64,000 bases of DNA. Origin: Alphaproteobacteria bacterium. Lineage in GTDB: Bacteria; Pseudomonadota; Alphaproteobacteria; Micavibrionales; UBA2020. The DNA lies in NCBI GenBank assembly GCA_025934695.1, contig JAICWS010000002.1, positions 973,043 through 1,037,042 on the forward strand. The letters are read 5' to 3'. The notes below the pieces were generated by a model. It made no database searches. It was not told the origin of the DNA and worked only from the letters and a program-made list of their open reading frames with translations. Both the position numbers and the translations under genes were made by a program. Below, in pieces: positions 6,745 to 16,779 of the stretch (position 1 is the first letter of the stretch; the number at the start of each line of letters is the position of its first letter).

Positions 6745-9700
6745 ATGTCAAAATCGCCGCAAAAAGACCGCCTGATCCAGAACGCGCTGATCGCCTCGCG
6801 GGACGTGAAGGGGATGGCGAAGGAAAAGCAGTTGCTGCACGAATTCCTGGGTGCCTTCTATCAACAGGTCCCGGCGGACGACCTGGCGGGCTGGAAAGCG
6901 GAAGACCTTTCCCGCGTGGCCGGGACAATGTGCGATTGGGGCGCCGAGCGCAAGCCGGGCACGCTGAAGGTGCGCGTCTATAACCCCGACCAAAAGCGCG
7001 ACGGCTGGAACATCCCGCATACCGTCATCACCATCGTGAACGACGACATGCCGTTCATCATCGATTCAATCGTGTCGGAACTGACATCGCAATCGCTCTC
7101 CATCGACGTGCTGTTCCACCCGATCCTCTCGGTCGCGCGCGCGGGCGACAAGCTGCAGTCGGTGCAGGCGGGCAAGGTCGCGGACGCGCCGCTCGTGGAA
7201 TCTTACGTGTATATCCAGCTCGAGCAGATGCTGACCACCGACGCGGCGCGCAAGCTCACCAGTTCTCTCGAACAGGTGCTGGGCGACGTGCGCGCGGCGA
7301 CCGCCGACTGGCGCAAGATGATTTCCAAGGTCGACGCGGTGACCTCCTTCAACGAAGGCTATACGCGCAACCACGACAAGCACGACGTCCACGAAGCGCA
7401 GGAATTCCTGACCTATCTCAAGAACAACAATTTCACCTTCCTCGGCTACCGCGAGTACAAATTCACCGGCGAGAACGGCAAGACCACGTCGGAAGTCGTT
7501 GACGGCGCGGGCCTGGGCATCCTTAGAAACGGGCGGCAGCTGCACTTCGGCCAGGGCGTCGACAGTCCGGAGGTCTCCGCGCTCAAGCAGGCGCGCTGGC
7601 CCGTCATGGTCAGCAAGCTGATCGACCATTACGCGACGGTCCACCGCCGCGTGCCGCTGGACGCGCTCATCGTCAAGATGATCGACAAGAGCGGCGCACT
7701 CGTCGGCATGCACCTCTTCGTGGGCCTCTTCACCTCCTCGACCTATTCCTGCCGCACCAGTGAAATTCCCGTCGTGCGCCAGAAGGTCGCCGAGACCATC
7801 GAGCGCGCGGGCTTTATCCGCGGGACGCACGATTACAAGTCGCTCGAGCATATCCTCGAGAAAATGCCGCGCGACGAATTGTTCCAGGTCTCGTCCGAAG
7901 ATCTTGCCGAGCTCGCGCTCGGCGTGCTGCACCTTCAGCTCAAGCAGCGCGTGGCGCTGTTCGCGCACCTCGACCCGATGGGCCAGCATATGTCCTGTCT
8001 CGTCTATGTGCCGCGCGACCGCTATAACACGCGCTTCCGCGTCAATGCCGCGCGTCTGCTCGAACAGGCGATGCAGGGCAAGGTCACGAACTTCTTCACG
8101 ACGCAGGATGACAGCGCCTATGCGCGCCTGCTGTTTACGCTACGCCTCGAAAAAGGCGCTGCCGGCTTCGACCGCGACGCGGCCGAAACCCAGCTTATCG
8201 AACTTTCGCGCGAATGGGACGAGCGGCTGAAAAAGGTCCTGATCGACGTCTACGGCAAGATCAAGGGCGCCGAGCTCGCTTTCACCTACGGACGCGCCTT
8301 CCCCGCGAACTATCACGAATCCATCCTGATCGGCAACGCCGTGCACGACATCCGCCAGCTCGAGACGATGGTGCACAACGAGGCGACGGATGATATCTGC
8401 GTCGAATTCTACCGCCTGAACAAGGCGGCGCCCGGCGAATTCCACCTCAAGGTCTATCACGAAAGCAGACCTGTTCCTCTTTCTGAAATTCTGCCCGTTC
8501 TCGAGAACATGGGCTTCCGCTCGATGTCGGAAATGCCCTACGAGGTCAAGCCGCATGGGTATGAAGGCGTCATCTGGATCCACGATTTCACGCTGAAGGG
8601 CGATCCCGGCGTCGAGATCGAGAAGGTGAAGGAAAATCTCGAAAGCACCTTCATCGAGGTCTGGCGCGGACGCGCGGAGAACGACGGGCTCAACCAGCTG
8701 GTCCTGCGGGCGAATTTGAGCTGCCGCGAAGTGAACGTCCTGCGCACCTATTCGGGTTACATGCGCCAGGCGCGTTCGCCCTACAGCCGCACCTATATCG
8801 AGCAGACGCTGGCCGCCTATCCGCACATCGCGCTGCAGATCGTCGAGATGTTCAAGGCCATGCATGACCCGAAAGCGGGCGCGAAATCGGCCGAAAAAGG
8901 CCGCCTGATGGGCGAGAAGATCATCGAAAGCCTGCAGAACGTCTCCAAGCTCGACCACGACCGCATCCTGCGCAGCCTCAAGACGCTCGTCGAGAAAACC
9001 CTGCGCACCAGCTATTTCCAGACCGACGCGGAAGGGCAGCCGAAGACGCACTTGGCAGTCAAGCTCGACAGCGAGAACATCGCCGAACTGCCGCTGCCGC
9101 GTCCGCATGTCGAAATTTACGTCTACAGCCCGCGCGTCGAGGCCATCCACCTGCGCGGCGGTGACATCGCACGCGGCGGGATCCGCTGGTCCGACCGCCA
9201 CGAGGATTTCCGCACCGAGGTCCTGAGCCTCATGAAGGCGCAGATGGTGAAGAACACCGTCATCGTGCCGGTCGGCGCGAAGGGCGGCTTCGTCGTCAAG
9301 CAGCCGCCGAAAGCGGGCGGACGCGAGGCCTATCAGGCCGAAGGCATCGAGTGCTATAAAATCTTCGTGCAAGCGCTGCTCGACCTCACCGACAATAACG
9401 TCAAGGGCAAGGTCGTCCGGCCCAAAGATGTCGTGTGTCATGACGGCATCGACCCCTATCTGGTCGTCGCCGCCGACAAGGGCACGGCCACCTTCTCCGA
9501 CATCGCCAATGGCATCTCGCTGAAAAACAATTTCTGGCTCGGCGACGCTTTCGCCTCGGGCGGCAAGACGGGCTATGACCACAAGGGCATCGCCATCACT
9601 GCGCGCGGCGGCTGGGAATCCGTCAAGCGCCACTTCCGCGAAATGGGCAAGGACATCCAGAAGGAGCCCTTCACCTGCGTGGGGGTGGGCGACATGGCTG

Positions 9701-11571
9701 GCGACGTCTTCGGCAACGGCATGCTGCTCTCCAAACAGATGCGGCTCTTGGGCGCCTTCAACCACGTGCATATTTTCGTCGATCCGAACCCTGACGCCGC
9801 GTCGAGCTTCGCGGAACGCCAGCGCATGTTCAAGAACCGCCTGGGTTGGGACGGCTATGACAAGGACAAAATCTCGGCAGGCGGTGGCGTGTTCGAACGT
9901 TCGGCCAAGACCATCAAGCTATCCTCGCAGGTGCGCAAGTGCTTCGAGATCGACGCCGACAGCGTCACGCCGGACGAACTCATCCGCGCCATCCTGAAGG
10001 CGGACGCCGACCTCATGTGGCTGGGCGGCATCGGCACCTTCGTCAAATCCTCGCGCCAGAATAATGCGGACGCGGACGACAAGACCAACGACAATCTGCG
10101 CGTCGACGGCCGCGATTTGCGCGTCAAAGTGGTGGGCGAGGGGGCGAACCTCGGCGTGACGCAATATGCGCGCGTCGAATATGCCCGCAGCGGCGGACGC
10201 ATCAACACCGACTTCATCGACAATTCGGGCGGCGTCGACTGCTCGGACCATGAGGTCAACATCAAGATCCTGCTCAGCGACGTCGTCGCCAAGGGCAAGC
10301 TCTCCATGGAGGCCCGCAACAAGCTGCTTGAGGATATGACGGACGATGTGGCCGCGCTCGTGCTGCGCGACAACTACCAGCAGACGCAGTCGCTGTCGCT
10401 GCAGGAGCATCTCGCGAAGGATCAGCTCGGCCTGCATGCGGATTTCATCCGGTACCTGGAGAAATCGGGCCTGATCAAGCGCGCGCTCGAAGGGCTGCCC
10501 GACGACGAGACGCTCAACCGCCTCGCCAAGGAGCGCGGCGGGCTGACGCGGCCGGAATTGTGCATCCTGACCTCCTGGGCGAAGATCGATATCTTCAACG
10601 AACTGTTGAAGACGAACATCCCTGACGATCCGACCATGGAAGGCCTGCTGTTCGATTACTTCCCCAAAGTGCTGCACAAGTACAAGGCGGAGATCGAAGG
10701 CCACAAGCTGCGCCGCGAAATCATCGCGACGCAAATTGTCAACATTCTCGTTAATCGCATGGGCCCGGTTTTTGTCATGTCACGCATGCAGAAAACCGGC
10801 GCGGCGCTGGCCGAAGTCGTGAAAGCCTTCATGATCGTGATGCGTTCCTATGAATTGCCGGGCCTGTGGGCCAGCATCGAGGCTCTCGACAACAAGGTGC
10901 CCGCGCAAGCGCAGATCAAGGCGCTGAACGAAGTATTCCAGGTGGCCAAGCGCACCGTGACCTGGTACCTGCGCTTCGGCGGCAACAACCTCGATGTGGC
11001 GGGCGAGGTCGAGGCCTTCCAGCCCGGCGTGGACTTGCTGCAGAAATCCATCACCAAGATGGTGCCGCAGGACGTGCGCCAGTCGACAGCGGAGATGGAG
11101 CGCGACTTCACGTCAGCCGGCATGCCGGCGCCTTTGGCCGCGCATATCGCCACGCTCAAGCTCTTGTCCTCGGCCAGCGATATCATCAGCATCGCGCGCC
11201 GCACCAAGGGCGACATCAAGGCCATCGCCGAAACCTACTTCAACGTGGGCGAGCGCCTCGGCCTCGGCTGGTTGCGCCTGAAAGTCTCCGGCATCCTGCC
11301 CGCGAATTCCTGGCAGGCCCGCGTCATGGGCGGCCTCACCGATGATTTCTACATCCACCAGGCGGCGCTGACGTCAGCGATCCTTTCGACTCTTAAGAAG
11401 GGCGCGAAACCGGGCAAGGACGCGGTCGACGATTGGTTCGCGGCCAATACCGACCGCACGGGCAAGATCGCGCAGATTGTCGCGGATCTCAAGGTCCAGG
11501 CGAAGGTCGATCTCGACATGCTCGTCCTCGCCAGCCAGCGCATCGGGCAGCTCGTCCACCAGGCAAAGTAA
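6745..11571 (+). CDS. NAD-specific glutamate dehydrogenase, large (about 180 kDa) class
   Basis: 1608 residues, full length for this class. Oxidatively deaminates glutamate to 2-oxoglutarate and ammonia with NAD+, feeding the TCA cycle. The N-terminal half (about 1-700) is the regulatory part typical of the class. The catalytic core starts near 811 with GGIRWSDRHEDFRTEVLSLM, then KNTVIVPVGAKGGFVVK (lysine-rich active site), followed by GVGDMAGDVFGNGM near 981 and the nucleotide-binding GEGANLGVTQYARVEY near 1132. It stands alone and faces the thioredoxin-domain gene, whose stop is 14 nt away. Its size and type are widespread in alphaproteobacteria, which supports the taxonomic guess. Confidence 0.97.
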   Translation: MSKSPQKDRLIQNALIASRDVKGMAKEKQLLHEFLGAFYQQVPADDLAGWKAEDLSRVAGTMCDWGAERKPGTLKVRVYNPDQKRDGWNIPHTVITIVNDDMPFIIDSIVSELTSQSLSIDVLFHPILSVARAGDKLQSVQAGKVADAPLVESYVYIQLEQMLTTDAARKLTSSLEQVLGDVRAATADWRKMISKVDAVTSFNEGYTRNHDKHDVHEAQEFLTYLKNNNFTFLGYREYKFTGENGKTTSEVVDGAGLGILRNGRQLHFGQGVDSPEVSALKQARWPVMVSKLIDHYATVHRRVPLDALIVKMIDKSGALVGMHLFVGLFTSSTYSCRTSEIPVVRQKVAETIERAGFIRGTHDYKSLEHILEKMPRDELFQVSSEDLAELALGVLHLQLKQRVALFAHLDPMGQHMSCLVYVPRDRYNTRFRVNAARLLEQAMQGKVTNFFTTQDDSAYARLLFTLRLEKGAAGFDRDAAETQLIELSREWDERLKKVLIDVYGKIKGAELAFTYGRAFPANYHESILIGNAVHDIRQLETMVHNEATDDICVEFYRLNKAAPGEFHLKVYHESRPVPLSEILPVLENMGFRSMSEMPYEVKPHGYEGVIWIHDFTLKGDPGVEIEKVKENLESTFIEVWRGRAENDGLNQLVLRANLSCREVNVLRTYSGYMRQARSPYSRTYIEQTLAAYPHIALQIVEMFKAMHDPKAGAKSAEKGRLMGEKIIESLQNVSKLDHDRILRSLKTLVEKTLRTSYFQTDAEGQPKTHLAVKLDSENIAELPLPRPHVEIYVYSPRVEAIHLRGGDIARGGIRWSDRHEDFRTEVLSLMKAQMVKNTVIVPVGAKGGFVVKQPPKAGGREAYQAEGIECYKIFVQALLDLTDNNVKGKVVRPKDVVCHDGIDPYLVVAADKGTATFSDIANGISLKNNFWLGDAFASGGKTGYDHKGIAITARGGWESVKRHFREMGKDIQKEPFTCVGVGDMAGDVFGNGMLLSKQMRLLGAFNHVHIFVDPNPDAASSFAERQRMFKNRLGWDGYDKDKISAGGGVFERSAKTIKLSSQVRKCFEIDADSVTPDELIRAILKADADLMWLGGIGTFVKSSRQNNADADDKTNDNLRVDGRDLRVKVVGEGANLGVTQYARVEYARSGGRINTDFIDNSGGVDCSDHEVNIKILLSDVVAKGKLSMEARNKLLEDMTDDVAALVLRDNYQQTQSLSLQEHLAKDQLGLHADFIRYLEKSGLIKRALEGLPDDETLNRLAKERGGLTRPELCILTSWAKIDIFNELLKTNIPDDPTMEGLLFDYFPKVLHKYKAEIEGHKLRREIIATQIVNILVNRMGPVFVMSRMQKTGAALAEVVKAFMIVMRSYELPGLWASIEALDNKVPAQAQIKALNEVFQVAKRTVTWYLRFGGNNLDVAGEVEAFQPGVDLLQKSITKMVPQDVRQSTAEMERDFTSAGMPAPLAAHIATLKLLSSASDIISIARRTKGDIKAIAETYFNVGERLGLGWLRLKVSGILPANSWQARVMGGLTDDFYIHQAALTSAILSTLKKGAKPGKDAVDDWFAANTDRTGKIAQIVADLKVQAKVDLDMLVLASQRIGQLVHQAK

Positions 11572-11585
11572 ACGATGTACTTTGC

Positions 11586-12284
11586 TTAAGGCGTAGGCCC
11601 ATCCGCGCAGAAGAAAGGGCTTTGTGGCGTCGGTGTGACGCGCTTGCCGGAAGCATCGACCAGCTTTTCGCCGGGCAGGGCATTGGCGATCGCCTGCGCC
11701 GCCTCGGCCGTCATGTCGATGGAGATGCCATGCAGCGTCTTGGCGGGGTCGATTGGTCCCATGCTCACGCCGCGCACGTCGTCGCTGGCGAAGAAGGGAA
11801 GGGCCGCTTCCGTCACCTTGTCGTACATGTCTCCCGCGACGTCCCACATCTGGTTCCTGTCCTCGGGCATATTGTCGACGACGATGCCATAGCGCGCGAC
11901 CGTTTTCGGCGCGGCCGCGGCACTGAAAGCCTTGCCCAGTTTCTTTTCCATCCATTCGCGGACGGCGCCTTTCGAGCGCGGGCCACCCATCATCACGCCT
12001 TTGAGTTCGCCCTGGTCGAACAGCATCATCGCGGGAATGCCCTGGATGCGGTTGTCGGCCATGAAGCGGACGGCGGGATTGCTGTCGCCGCCGTTGGCGC
12101 GAGCCTCGTCGCGGTCGAGTTTCACGATGCGGGCCTCGCCCTTCAGGTCCTCGGCCAGCGCGTCGATGACGGGCGACATCCAGACGCAGGGCGCGCAGCC
12201 GGCGCCGAAGACGTCGATCAGCATGGGTTTCTTTTCGTCGCGGACGATGGCGTCGAAGATTTTGCTGGGAATGATGTCGGCCAT
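11586..12284 (-). CDS. Thioredoxin-domain protein with unknown C-terminal extension
   Basis: 232 residues. Residues 1-115 are a thioredoxin fold: DVFGAGCAPCVWMSP with redox pair Cys30/Cys33, and the cis-proline loop GIPAMMLF. The pair is CAPC instead of CGPC, which is expected to change the redox potential. No signal peptide, so cytoplasmic. Residues about 120-232 (from YGIVVDNMPEDRNQMW) belong to no domain I recognise and end in a cysteine-containing tail (PQSPFFCADGP). A perfect TTTTACAATATGTAAAA palindrome sits 41 nt upstream of the start. Convergent with glutamate dehydrogenase. Confidence 0.85.
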   Translation of the reverse strand: MADIIPSKIFDAIVRDEKKPMLIDVFGAGCAPCVWMSPVIDALAEDLKGEARIVKLDRDEARANGGDSNPAVRFMADNRIQGIPAMMLFDQGELKGVMMGGPRSKGAVREWMEKKLGKAFSAAAAPKTVARYGIVVDNMPEDRNQMWDVAGDMYDKVTEAALPFFASDDVRGVSMGPIDPAKTLHGISIDMTAEAAQAIANALPGEKLVDASGKRVTPTPQSPFFCADGPTP

Positions 12285-12324
12285 GAGGATCCTCTTTGCT
12301 ATGAAAAATCGAGCGGAGTATAGG

Positions 12325-12341
12325 TTTTACAATATGTAAAA
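12325..12341. promoter_or_regulatory. Candidate operator, perfect palindrome TTTTACAATATGTAAAA (site 2)
   Basis: Two perfect 7-bp arms (TTTTACA/TGTAAAA) around ATA, 41 nt upstream of the thioredoxin-domain gene start. Related sites are at 193-208 and 59705-59721. This is the best conserved of the three. Confidence 0.4.
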
Positions 12342-12449
12342 GTCAAGGTAAATAGAACAGAACCTTGCCGGTGCGGGTCAGATGAATTACCTGAATGAAT
12401 TCAGGCGGAAAGGGAAATGGCGTCCGGGGTTTCATCTTCGCCTTATTTT

Positions 12450-12486
12450 CAAAGGCGCGCTGAGGGCTTAGCCCGGCCTTTTTTGC
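12450..12486 (+). terminator. Possible attenuator upstream of the RND operon
   Basis: AAAGGC and GGCCTTTTTT flank an inner GGGC-tta-GCCC stem, giving a hairpin with a T6 run on the plus strand. No plus-strand gene lies just upstream of it, so if functional it would attenuate a leader of the efflux operon. The stem is imperfect. Confidence 0.3.
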
Positions 12487-12571
12487 ATGATTTGTGCATA
12501 TGGCCACGTATAACTTACGGAAGCGTCCGCGCCCGCCAGGGAAAAGGCGACGCTTTATCAACCGGGCAATT

Positions 12572-13696
12572 ATGACATCCATGAAAAAACTCGTCTTCAT
12601 CATCGCGATTTTGGCCGTCGTTGGCGCGGTCGGCTGGCGTCTCTATGCGCGCTTTCATCCGCAGGATAAATCCGCCGGACATCCGCCCGTGCTTGTCAAA
12701 TCCGCTCCGGCCGAGCGCAAGGACGTCCCGCTGGAAATCAGCGCGGTCGGCACGATGGTGCCCTACCAAACCGTCGGCGTGCGCGCGCGGCTCGACTCTC
12801 AAGTCATGAAAGTCCTGTTCCATGCGGGCGACGAGGTGAAGGAAGGCGACCTGATGTTCGTCCTCGACGACCGCCCGCTGAAGGCGCAGATCGCGCAGGC
12901 GCAGGCGAACCTCGCCCACGATAAGGCGCAGGAGCAGAACCTCGAGATACAGTACGAGCGCGAGGAAAGCCTGAACAAGAAAGGCTTCGAAACCCAATCC
13001 AACGTCGATCAGGCCAAGGCCGCCTGGCAGGCGCAGGCGGCGCAGGCTGCGGCCTCGGACGCCGCCTTGCAGAACCTGCAGGTCCAGCTTCAGTACACAC
13101 AGATCCAGGCGCCCATCAGCGGGCGCGCGGGCACCGTCGCCCTGACTGTCGGCAACACGGTCAAAGCGAACGATCTGCCGATCGTGACCATCAACCAGAT
13201 CCGGCCCATCTGGGCGCAGGTGTCGCTGCCGCAGAACGAGATCGGTCTCTTGCGCGCCGCCATGGAAAAGGGAACGGTCGCGGCGGTCGCGAAGCATGAC
13301 GGCTCCGCCAAACCGGAAATCGGCAGGCTCGATTATCTCGACAATGCGATCGACAATACGACCGGCACCATCGCGGCGCGCGTGCTGTTCGACAATGCCG
13401 ATGAAACGCTGTGGCCCGGCATGTTCGCCGACGTGACCCTCACACTCGGCGTCGAAAACCAGGCTGTCGTGGTGCCCGAAGTTGCGATCCAGCACGGTCC
13501 CGAAGGCGAATTCGTTTACGCCATCGTCGACGGCAAGGCGGTCAAGAAACTCGTCAAGACCGAGCGCATGGTGGGGGCAGAAGCCATTATCAAAGAAGGG
13601 CTGAACGGCGGCGAGCAGGTGGCGACCGACGGGCTGCTGCGCCTCGAAGACGGGGCCGCGGTGACGGTCGAGAACAAGCCCCAGGACAAGACATGA
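12572..13696 (+). CDS. RND efflux periplasmic adaptor subunit (HlyD/AcrA family)
   Basis: 374 residues. An N-terminal single-pass anchor (MKKLVFIIAILAVVGAVGW) is followed by the biotinyl-lipoyl half-motif (VLFHAGDEVKEGDLMFVLD), a long helical hairpin (AQANLAHDKAQEQNLEIQYE ...) and the second lipoyl half with TQIQAPISGRAGTVALTVGN. These are the expected parts of a membrane fusion protein that bridges an RND pump to an outer-membrane channel. Start placed at 12572; ATG 12581 is also possible, and no strong ribosome site decides it. The stop overlaps the next ATG (ATGA), so the pair is translationally coupled. Confidence 0.93.
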   Translation: MTSMKKLVFIIAILAVVGAVGWRLYARFHPQDKSAGHPPVLVKSAPAERKDVPLEISAVGTMVPYQTVGVRARLDSQVMKVLFHAGDEVKEGDLMFVLDDRPLKAQIAQAQANLAHDKAQEQNLEIQYEREESLNKKGFETQSNVDQAKAAWQAQAAQAAASDAALQNLQVQLQYTQIQAPISGRAGTVALTVGNTVKANDLPIVTINQIRPIWAQVSLPQNEIGLLRAAMEKGTVAAVAKHDGSAKPEIGRLDYLDNAIDNTTGTIAARVLFDNADETLWPGMFADVTLTLGVENQAVVVPEVAIQHGPEGEFVYAIVDGKAVKKLVKTERMVGAEAIIKEGLNGGEQVATDGLLRLEDGAAVTVENKPQDKT

Positions 13697-16600
13697 ATAT
13701 TTCTGAATTCTGCATACGGCGGCCGGTCTTCACGATCCTTCTCATGACGGCGCTGCTCGTCGGCGGCCTGTCCGGCTACAAGGCGCTGCCGGTCAGCGCC
13801 CTGCCGCACGTGGACTATCCGACGATTTCCGTGAACGCCTCGCTGCCGGGCGCCTCGCCCGAGACGATGGCCAATGCCGTGGCAACGCCGCTGGAACGCC
13901 AGTTTTCGACCATCGCCGGCATTGACTCGATGACCTCTTCGAGCTCGCTCGGCTCGACCAATATCGTCCTCACCTTCAACCTGTCGCGCAACATCGACGG
14001 CGCGGCGCTCGACGTGCAGACCGCGATTTCCTCCTCGCTGCGGGACCTGCCCAAGGAAATGCTGACACCGCCCACCTTCAAGAAGGTGAACCCAGCCGAC
14101 GCGCCGGTCTTGTATCTTTCCGTCTCGTCGGATTCGCTGCCGATGAGCCAGGTCGACGAATATGCCGACACGGTGTTGAGCCAGCATATCTCGACGTTGC
14201 CGGGCGTCGCGCAGGTCAATATATATGGCGAGCAGAAATACGCCCTGCGCGTCAAGCTCGACCCCGACAAGCTGGCGGCGCAGAACCTGAGCTTCGACGA
14301 CGTCAGCAACGCGGTCGCCGCATCCGCATCGAACGCGCCCATCGGCATTATCAGCGGCCAGAAGCAGCTGTTCAACCTTTACGTCGGCGGCCAGCCCAAG
14401 AATGCGGCCGGCTTCATCAACACCATCGTCCTGTGGAAGAACGGTGCGCCCTTGCGCCTGAAGGACGTGGCCCAGGTGACCGACGGCGTGCAGGACGAAC
14501 GTTCTTTCGCCGCCGCCGACCTCAACCCCGCGGTGGTGCTGGCCATCCAGCGCCAGCCCGACGCCAATACGATCGAGGTCGTCGACCGCGTCCGGGCGAT
14601 CCTGCCGAAACTCACGGCCCAGATCCCCTCGGCCGTCAAGGTGACGCCGCTCTTCGACCGTTCCGTCGGCGTGCATGACGCGGTGCACGACGTGCAGAAA
14701 ACCCTGATGATCACGATCAGCCTCGTCATCGCGGTGATCTTCCTGTTCCTGCGCGACGTCCGAGCGACGATGGTGCCGGCGCTGGCCGTGCCGCTCTCGA
14801 TCATGGCGACCTATGGCGTCATGGCGCTGCTCAATTTCTCTATCGACAACGTTTCTCTTCTCGCGCTGACTCTATGCGTGGGCTTCGTCGTCGATGACGC
14901 GATCGTCATGCTCGAGAATATCGTGCGACACATCGAACACGGAATGAAGCCGTTCGAGGCGGCGCTTAAGGGCGCGAAGGAAATCGGCTTTACCATCATT
15001 TCCATCACCTGTTCGCTGGTGGCCGTGTTCATCCCCGTCCTGTTCATGGGCGGCATCGTAGGCCGCGTGCTGAACGAATTCGCGGTCACCATCAGCGTCG
15101 CGATCCTGGCCTCGGGCCTGATTTCGCTGACGCTTACTCCCATGCTGTGCAGCCGCGTGCTGCATCCCGGCCATAAGGAAGAGCGCGCCTGGGCGAACCG
15201 GCTGGAAGCGGCCTTCCAGTGGATGCTGTCGCATTACGATACGTCGCTGCAATGGTGCCTGAAGCACAAGCGCGTGATGCTGGGCGTAACGTTCCTGACG
15301 CTGTTTTTAAGCCTTGTCGCCTTCGCCTATGTGCCCAAGGGCTTCTTCCCCGAGGAAGACACGGGCTTCATCCGCGGCTCGACCGAGGCGGCGCAGGACA
15401 CGTCCTACGCCACCATGCTGGCCAAGCAGACGCGCGTGGCCCAGATCGTCATGAAAGACCCCGCGGTCAAGCACGTGTTCTACGCGGTCGGCAACGGCTC
15501 GTATAACACGGGGCGCATCTTCATCGCGCTGAAACCGAAGGGCGAGCGCCCCTCGGTGCAGGAGATCATGCGCCGCCTGAAAAAAGAGACCGCAACCGTC
15601 GAGGGGCTCGCGGTCTACCTGCAGCCGGTGCAGAACTTCCAGATCGGCGGGACGCAGTCGAAGAGCCTTTACCAGTATACGATTTCGGGCAGCGATCTTG
15701 ATCTCCTCTACGGCTGGTCGCAGAAGCTTGAGAAGGAGCTGCAGCAAACCAAAGGTTTCGCGGACGTGACGACGGATTTGCAGCTGCGCAGCCTTGAGGC
15801 TTACGTAACGCCCGACAGCGACAAGGCATCCTCCATGGGGCTGACCAACGATACGATCCGCCAGAGCTTGTATAATGCCTTCGGCGACCGGCAGATCGGC
15901 AGCATCTATACCTCGACCAACGACTACGAGATCATCGTGGGCGTCGACGACAAGGAAAAGACCCAGCCCGAGGACGTCGGCAAGCTCTACATGCGCGGAA
16001 CCGGCGACAAGCTGGTGCCGCTGAACGCGATCGCCGGCATCACGCGCAAAGAAGGCCCCTTGTCCATCAACCATAACGGCCAGACGCCGTCGGTAACGAT
16101 TTCCTTCAACCTGGCGCCGGGCGAATCCTTAGGGACCGCGGTCGATGCCATTGACGCCGTCAAGAAGAAGATCGGCATGCCCGACAGCCTGATTGGCAAC
16201 TTCCAGGGCAACGCGCAGGTGTTCCAGGACACGGCGAAGGGGCAGGGGCTGCTCATCGGCGTGACGCTGGTCGTCATCTACATCATCCTCGGCATGCTCT
16301 ATGAAAGCTTCATTCACCCAATCACGATCCTTTCGGGCCTGCCCTCGGCGGGCATCGGCGCGGTCTTGTCGCTGCTGCTGGCCGGCATGGATTTGAGCGT
16401 CATCGCCATCGTCGGCGTCATCCTTCTCATCGGCATCGTGAAGAAGAACGCGATCATGATGGTCGATTTCGCCATATCCCTGCGCGCCGAAGGCAAGTCG
16501 CCGGAGGAGGCGATCTACCAGGCCTGCCTGCTGCGCTTCCGGCCCATCATGATGACCTCGCTCTCGGCCATTTTCGGCTCGCTCCCCATCGCGATGGCGG

Positions 16601-16779
16601 TGGGCGCGGGCGCCGAACTGCGCCAGCCGCTGGGGGTGAGCGTCGTGGGCGGGTTGCTGACCTCGCAGCTGCTCACGCTCTACATCACGCCGGTCGTTTA
16701 CCTCTACCTCGAGAAGTTCAACGAGCGGCGCGTGCGCAAGCACGAACCGCCCCCGCCGCCAGTGGCCCTCGCTGCCTGA
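13693..16779 (+). CDS. RND multidrug efflux transporter permease (HAE1, MdtB/MdtC-like)
   Basis: 1028 residues. Starts MNISEFCIRRPVFTILLMTA, the classical HAE1 N-terminus, and has twelve predicted transmembrane helices with two large periplasmic loops. The proton-relay pair Asp401-Asp402 is present in GFVVDDAIVMLENIVRH, and the repeat of this motif appears near the C-terminus (LIGIVKKNAIMMVDFA). Sequence style is closest to the MdtB/MdtC branch, but here there is a single pump gene. Uses the proton gradient to expel drugs, bile salts or metabolites through an outer-membrane factor; none is encoded here, so a TolC from elsewhere must be used. 4-nt overlap with the adaptor gene. Confidence 0.95.
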   Translation: MNISEFCIRRPVFTILLMTALLVGGLSGYKALPVSALPHVDYPTISVNASLPGASPETMANAVATPLERQFSTIAGIDSMTSSSSLGSTNIVLTFNLSRNIDGAALDVQTAISSSLRDLPKEMLTPPTFKKVNPADAPVLYLSVSSDSLPMSQVDEYADTVLSQHISTLPGVAQVNIYGEQKYALRVKLDPDKLAAQNLSFDDVSNAVAASASNAPIGIISGQKQLFNLYVGGQPKNAAGFINTIVLWKNGAPLRLKDVAQVTDGVQDERSFAAADLNPAVVLAIQRQPDANTIEVVDRVRAILPKLTAQIPSAVKVTPLFDRSVGVHDAVHDVQKTLMITISLVIAVIFLFLRDVRATMVPALAVPLSIMATYGVMALLNFSIDNVSLLALTLCVGFVVDDAIVMLENIVRHIEHGMKPFEAALKGAKEIGFTIISITCSLVAVFIPVLFMGGIVGRVLNEFAVTISVAILASGLISLTLTPMLCSRVLHPGHKEERAWANRLEAAFQWMLSHYDTSLQWCLKHKRVMLGVTFLTLFLSLVAFAYVPKGFFPEEDTGFIRGSTEAAQDTSYATMLAKQTRVAQIVMKDPAVKHVFYAVGNGSYNTGRIFIALKPKGERPSVQEIMRRLKKETATVEGLAVYLQPVQNFQIGGTQSKSLYQYTISGSDLDLLYGWSQKLEKELQQTKGFADVTTDLQLRSLEAYVTPDSDKASSMGLTNDTIRQSLYNAFGDRQIGSIYTSTNDYEIIVGVDDKEKTQPEDVGKLYMRGTGDKLVPLNAIAGITRKEGPLSINHNGQTPSVTISFNLAPGESLGTAVDAIDAVKKKIGMPDSLIGNFQGNAQVFQDTAKGQGLLIGVTLVVIYIILGMLYESFIHPITILSGLPSAGIGAVLSLLLAGMDLSVIAIVGVILLIGIVKKNAIMMVDFAISLRAEGKSPEEAIYQACLLRFRPIMMTSLSAIFGSLPIAMAVGAGAELRQPLGVSVVGGLLTSQLLTLYITPVVYLYLEKFNERRVRKHEPPPPPVALAA

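Noticed and set aside
8140-9771. Long antisense open frame (543 codons) opposite glutamate dehydrogenase
   Set aside because: The plus-strand protein is clearly conserved NAD-GDH. The antisense frame is a by-product of GC-rich codon bias with no recognisable motifs or ribosome site.
12494-12571. Upstream extension of the RND adaptor start
   Set aside because: The extra N-terminus is basic and Pro-rich and precedes a normal membrane anchor; starts at 12572 or 12581 fit the family.
13516-14688. Long antisense open frame (390 codons) opposite the RND pump
   Set aside because: Lies against the conserved pump and adaptor sequence; composition is the mirror of the real codons, no family features.
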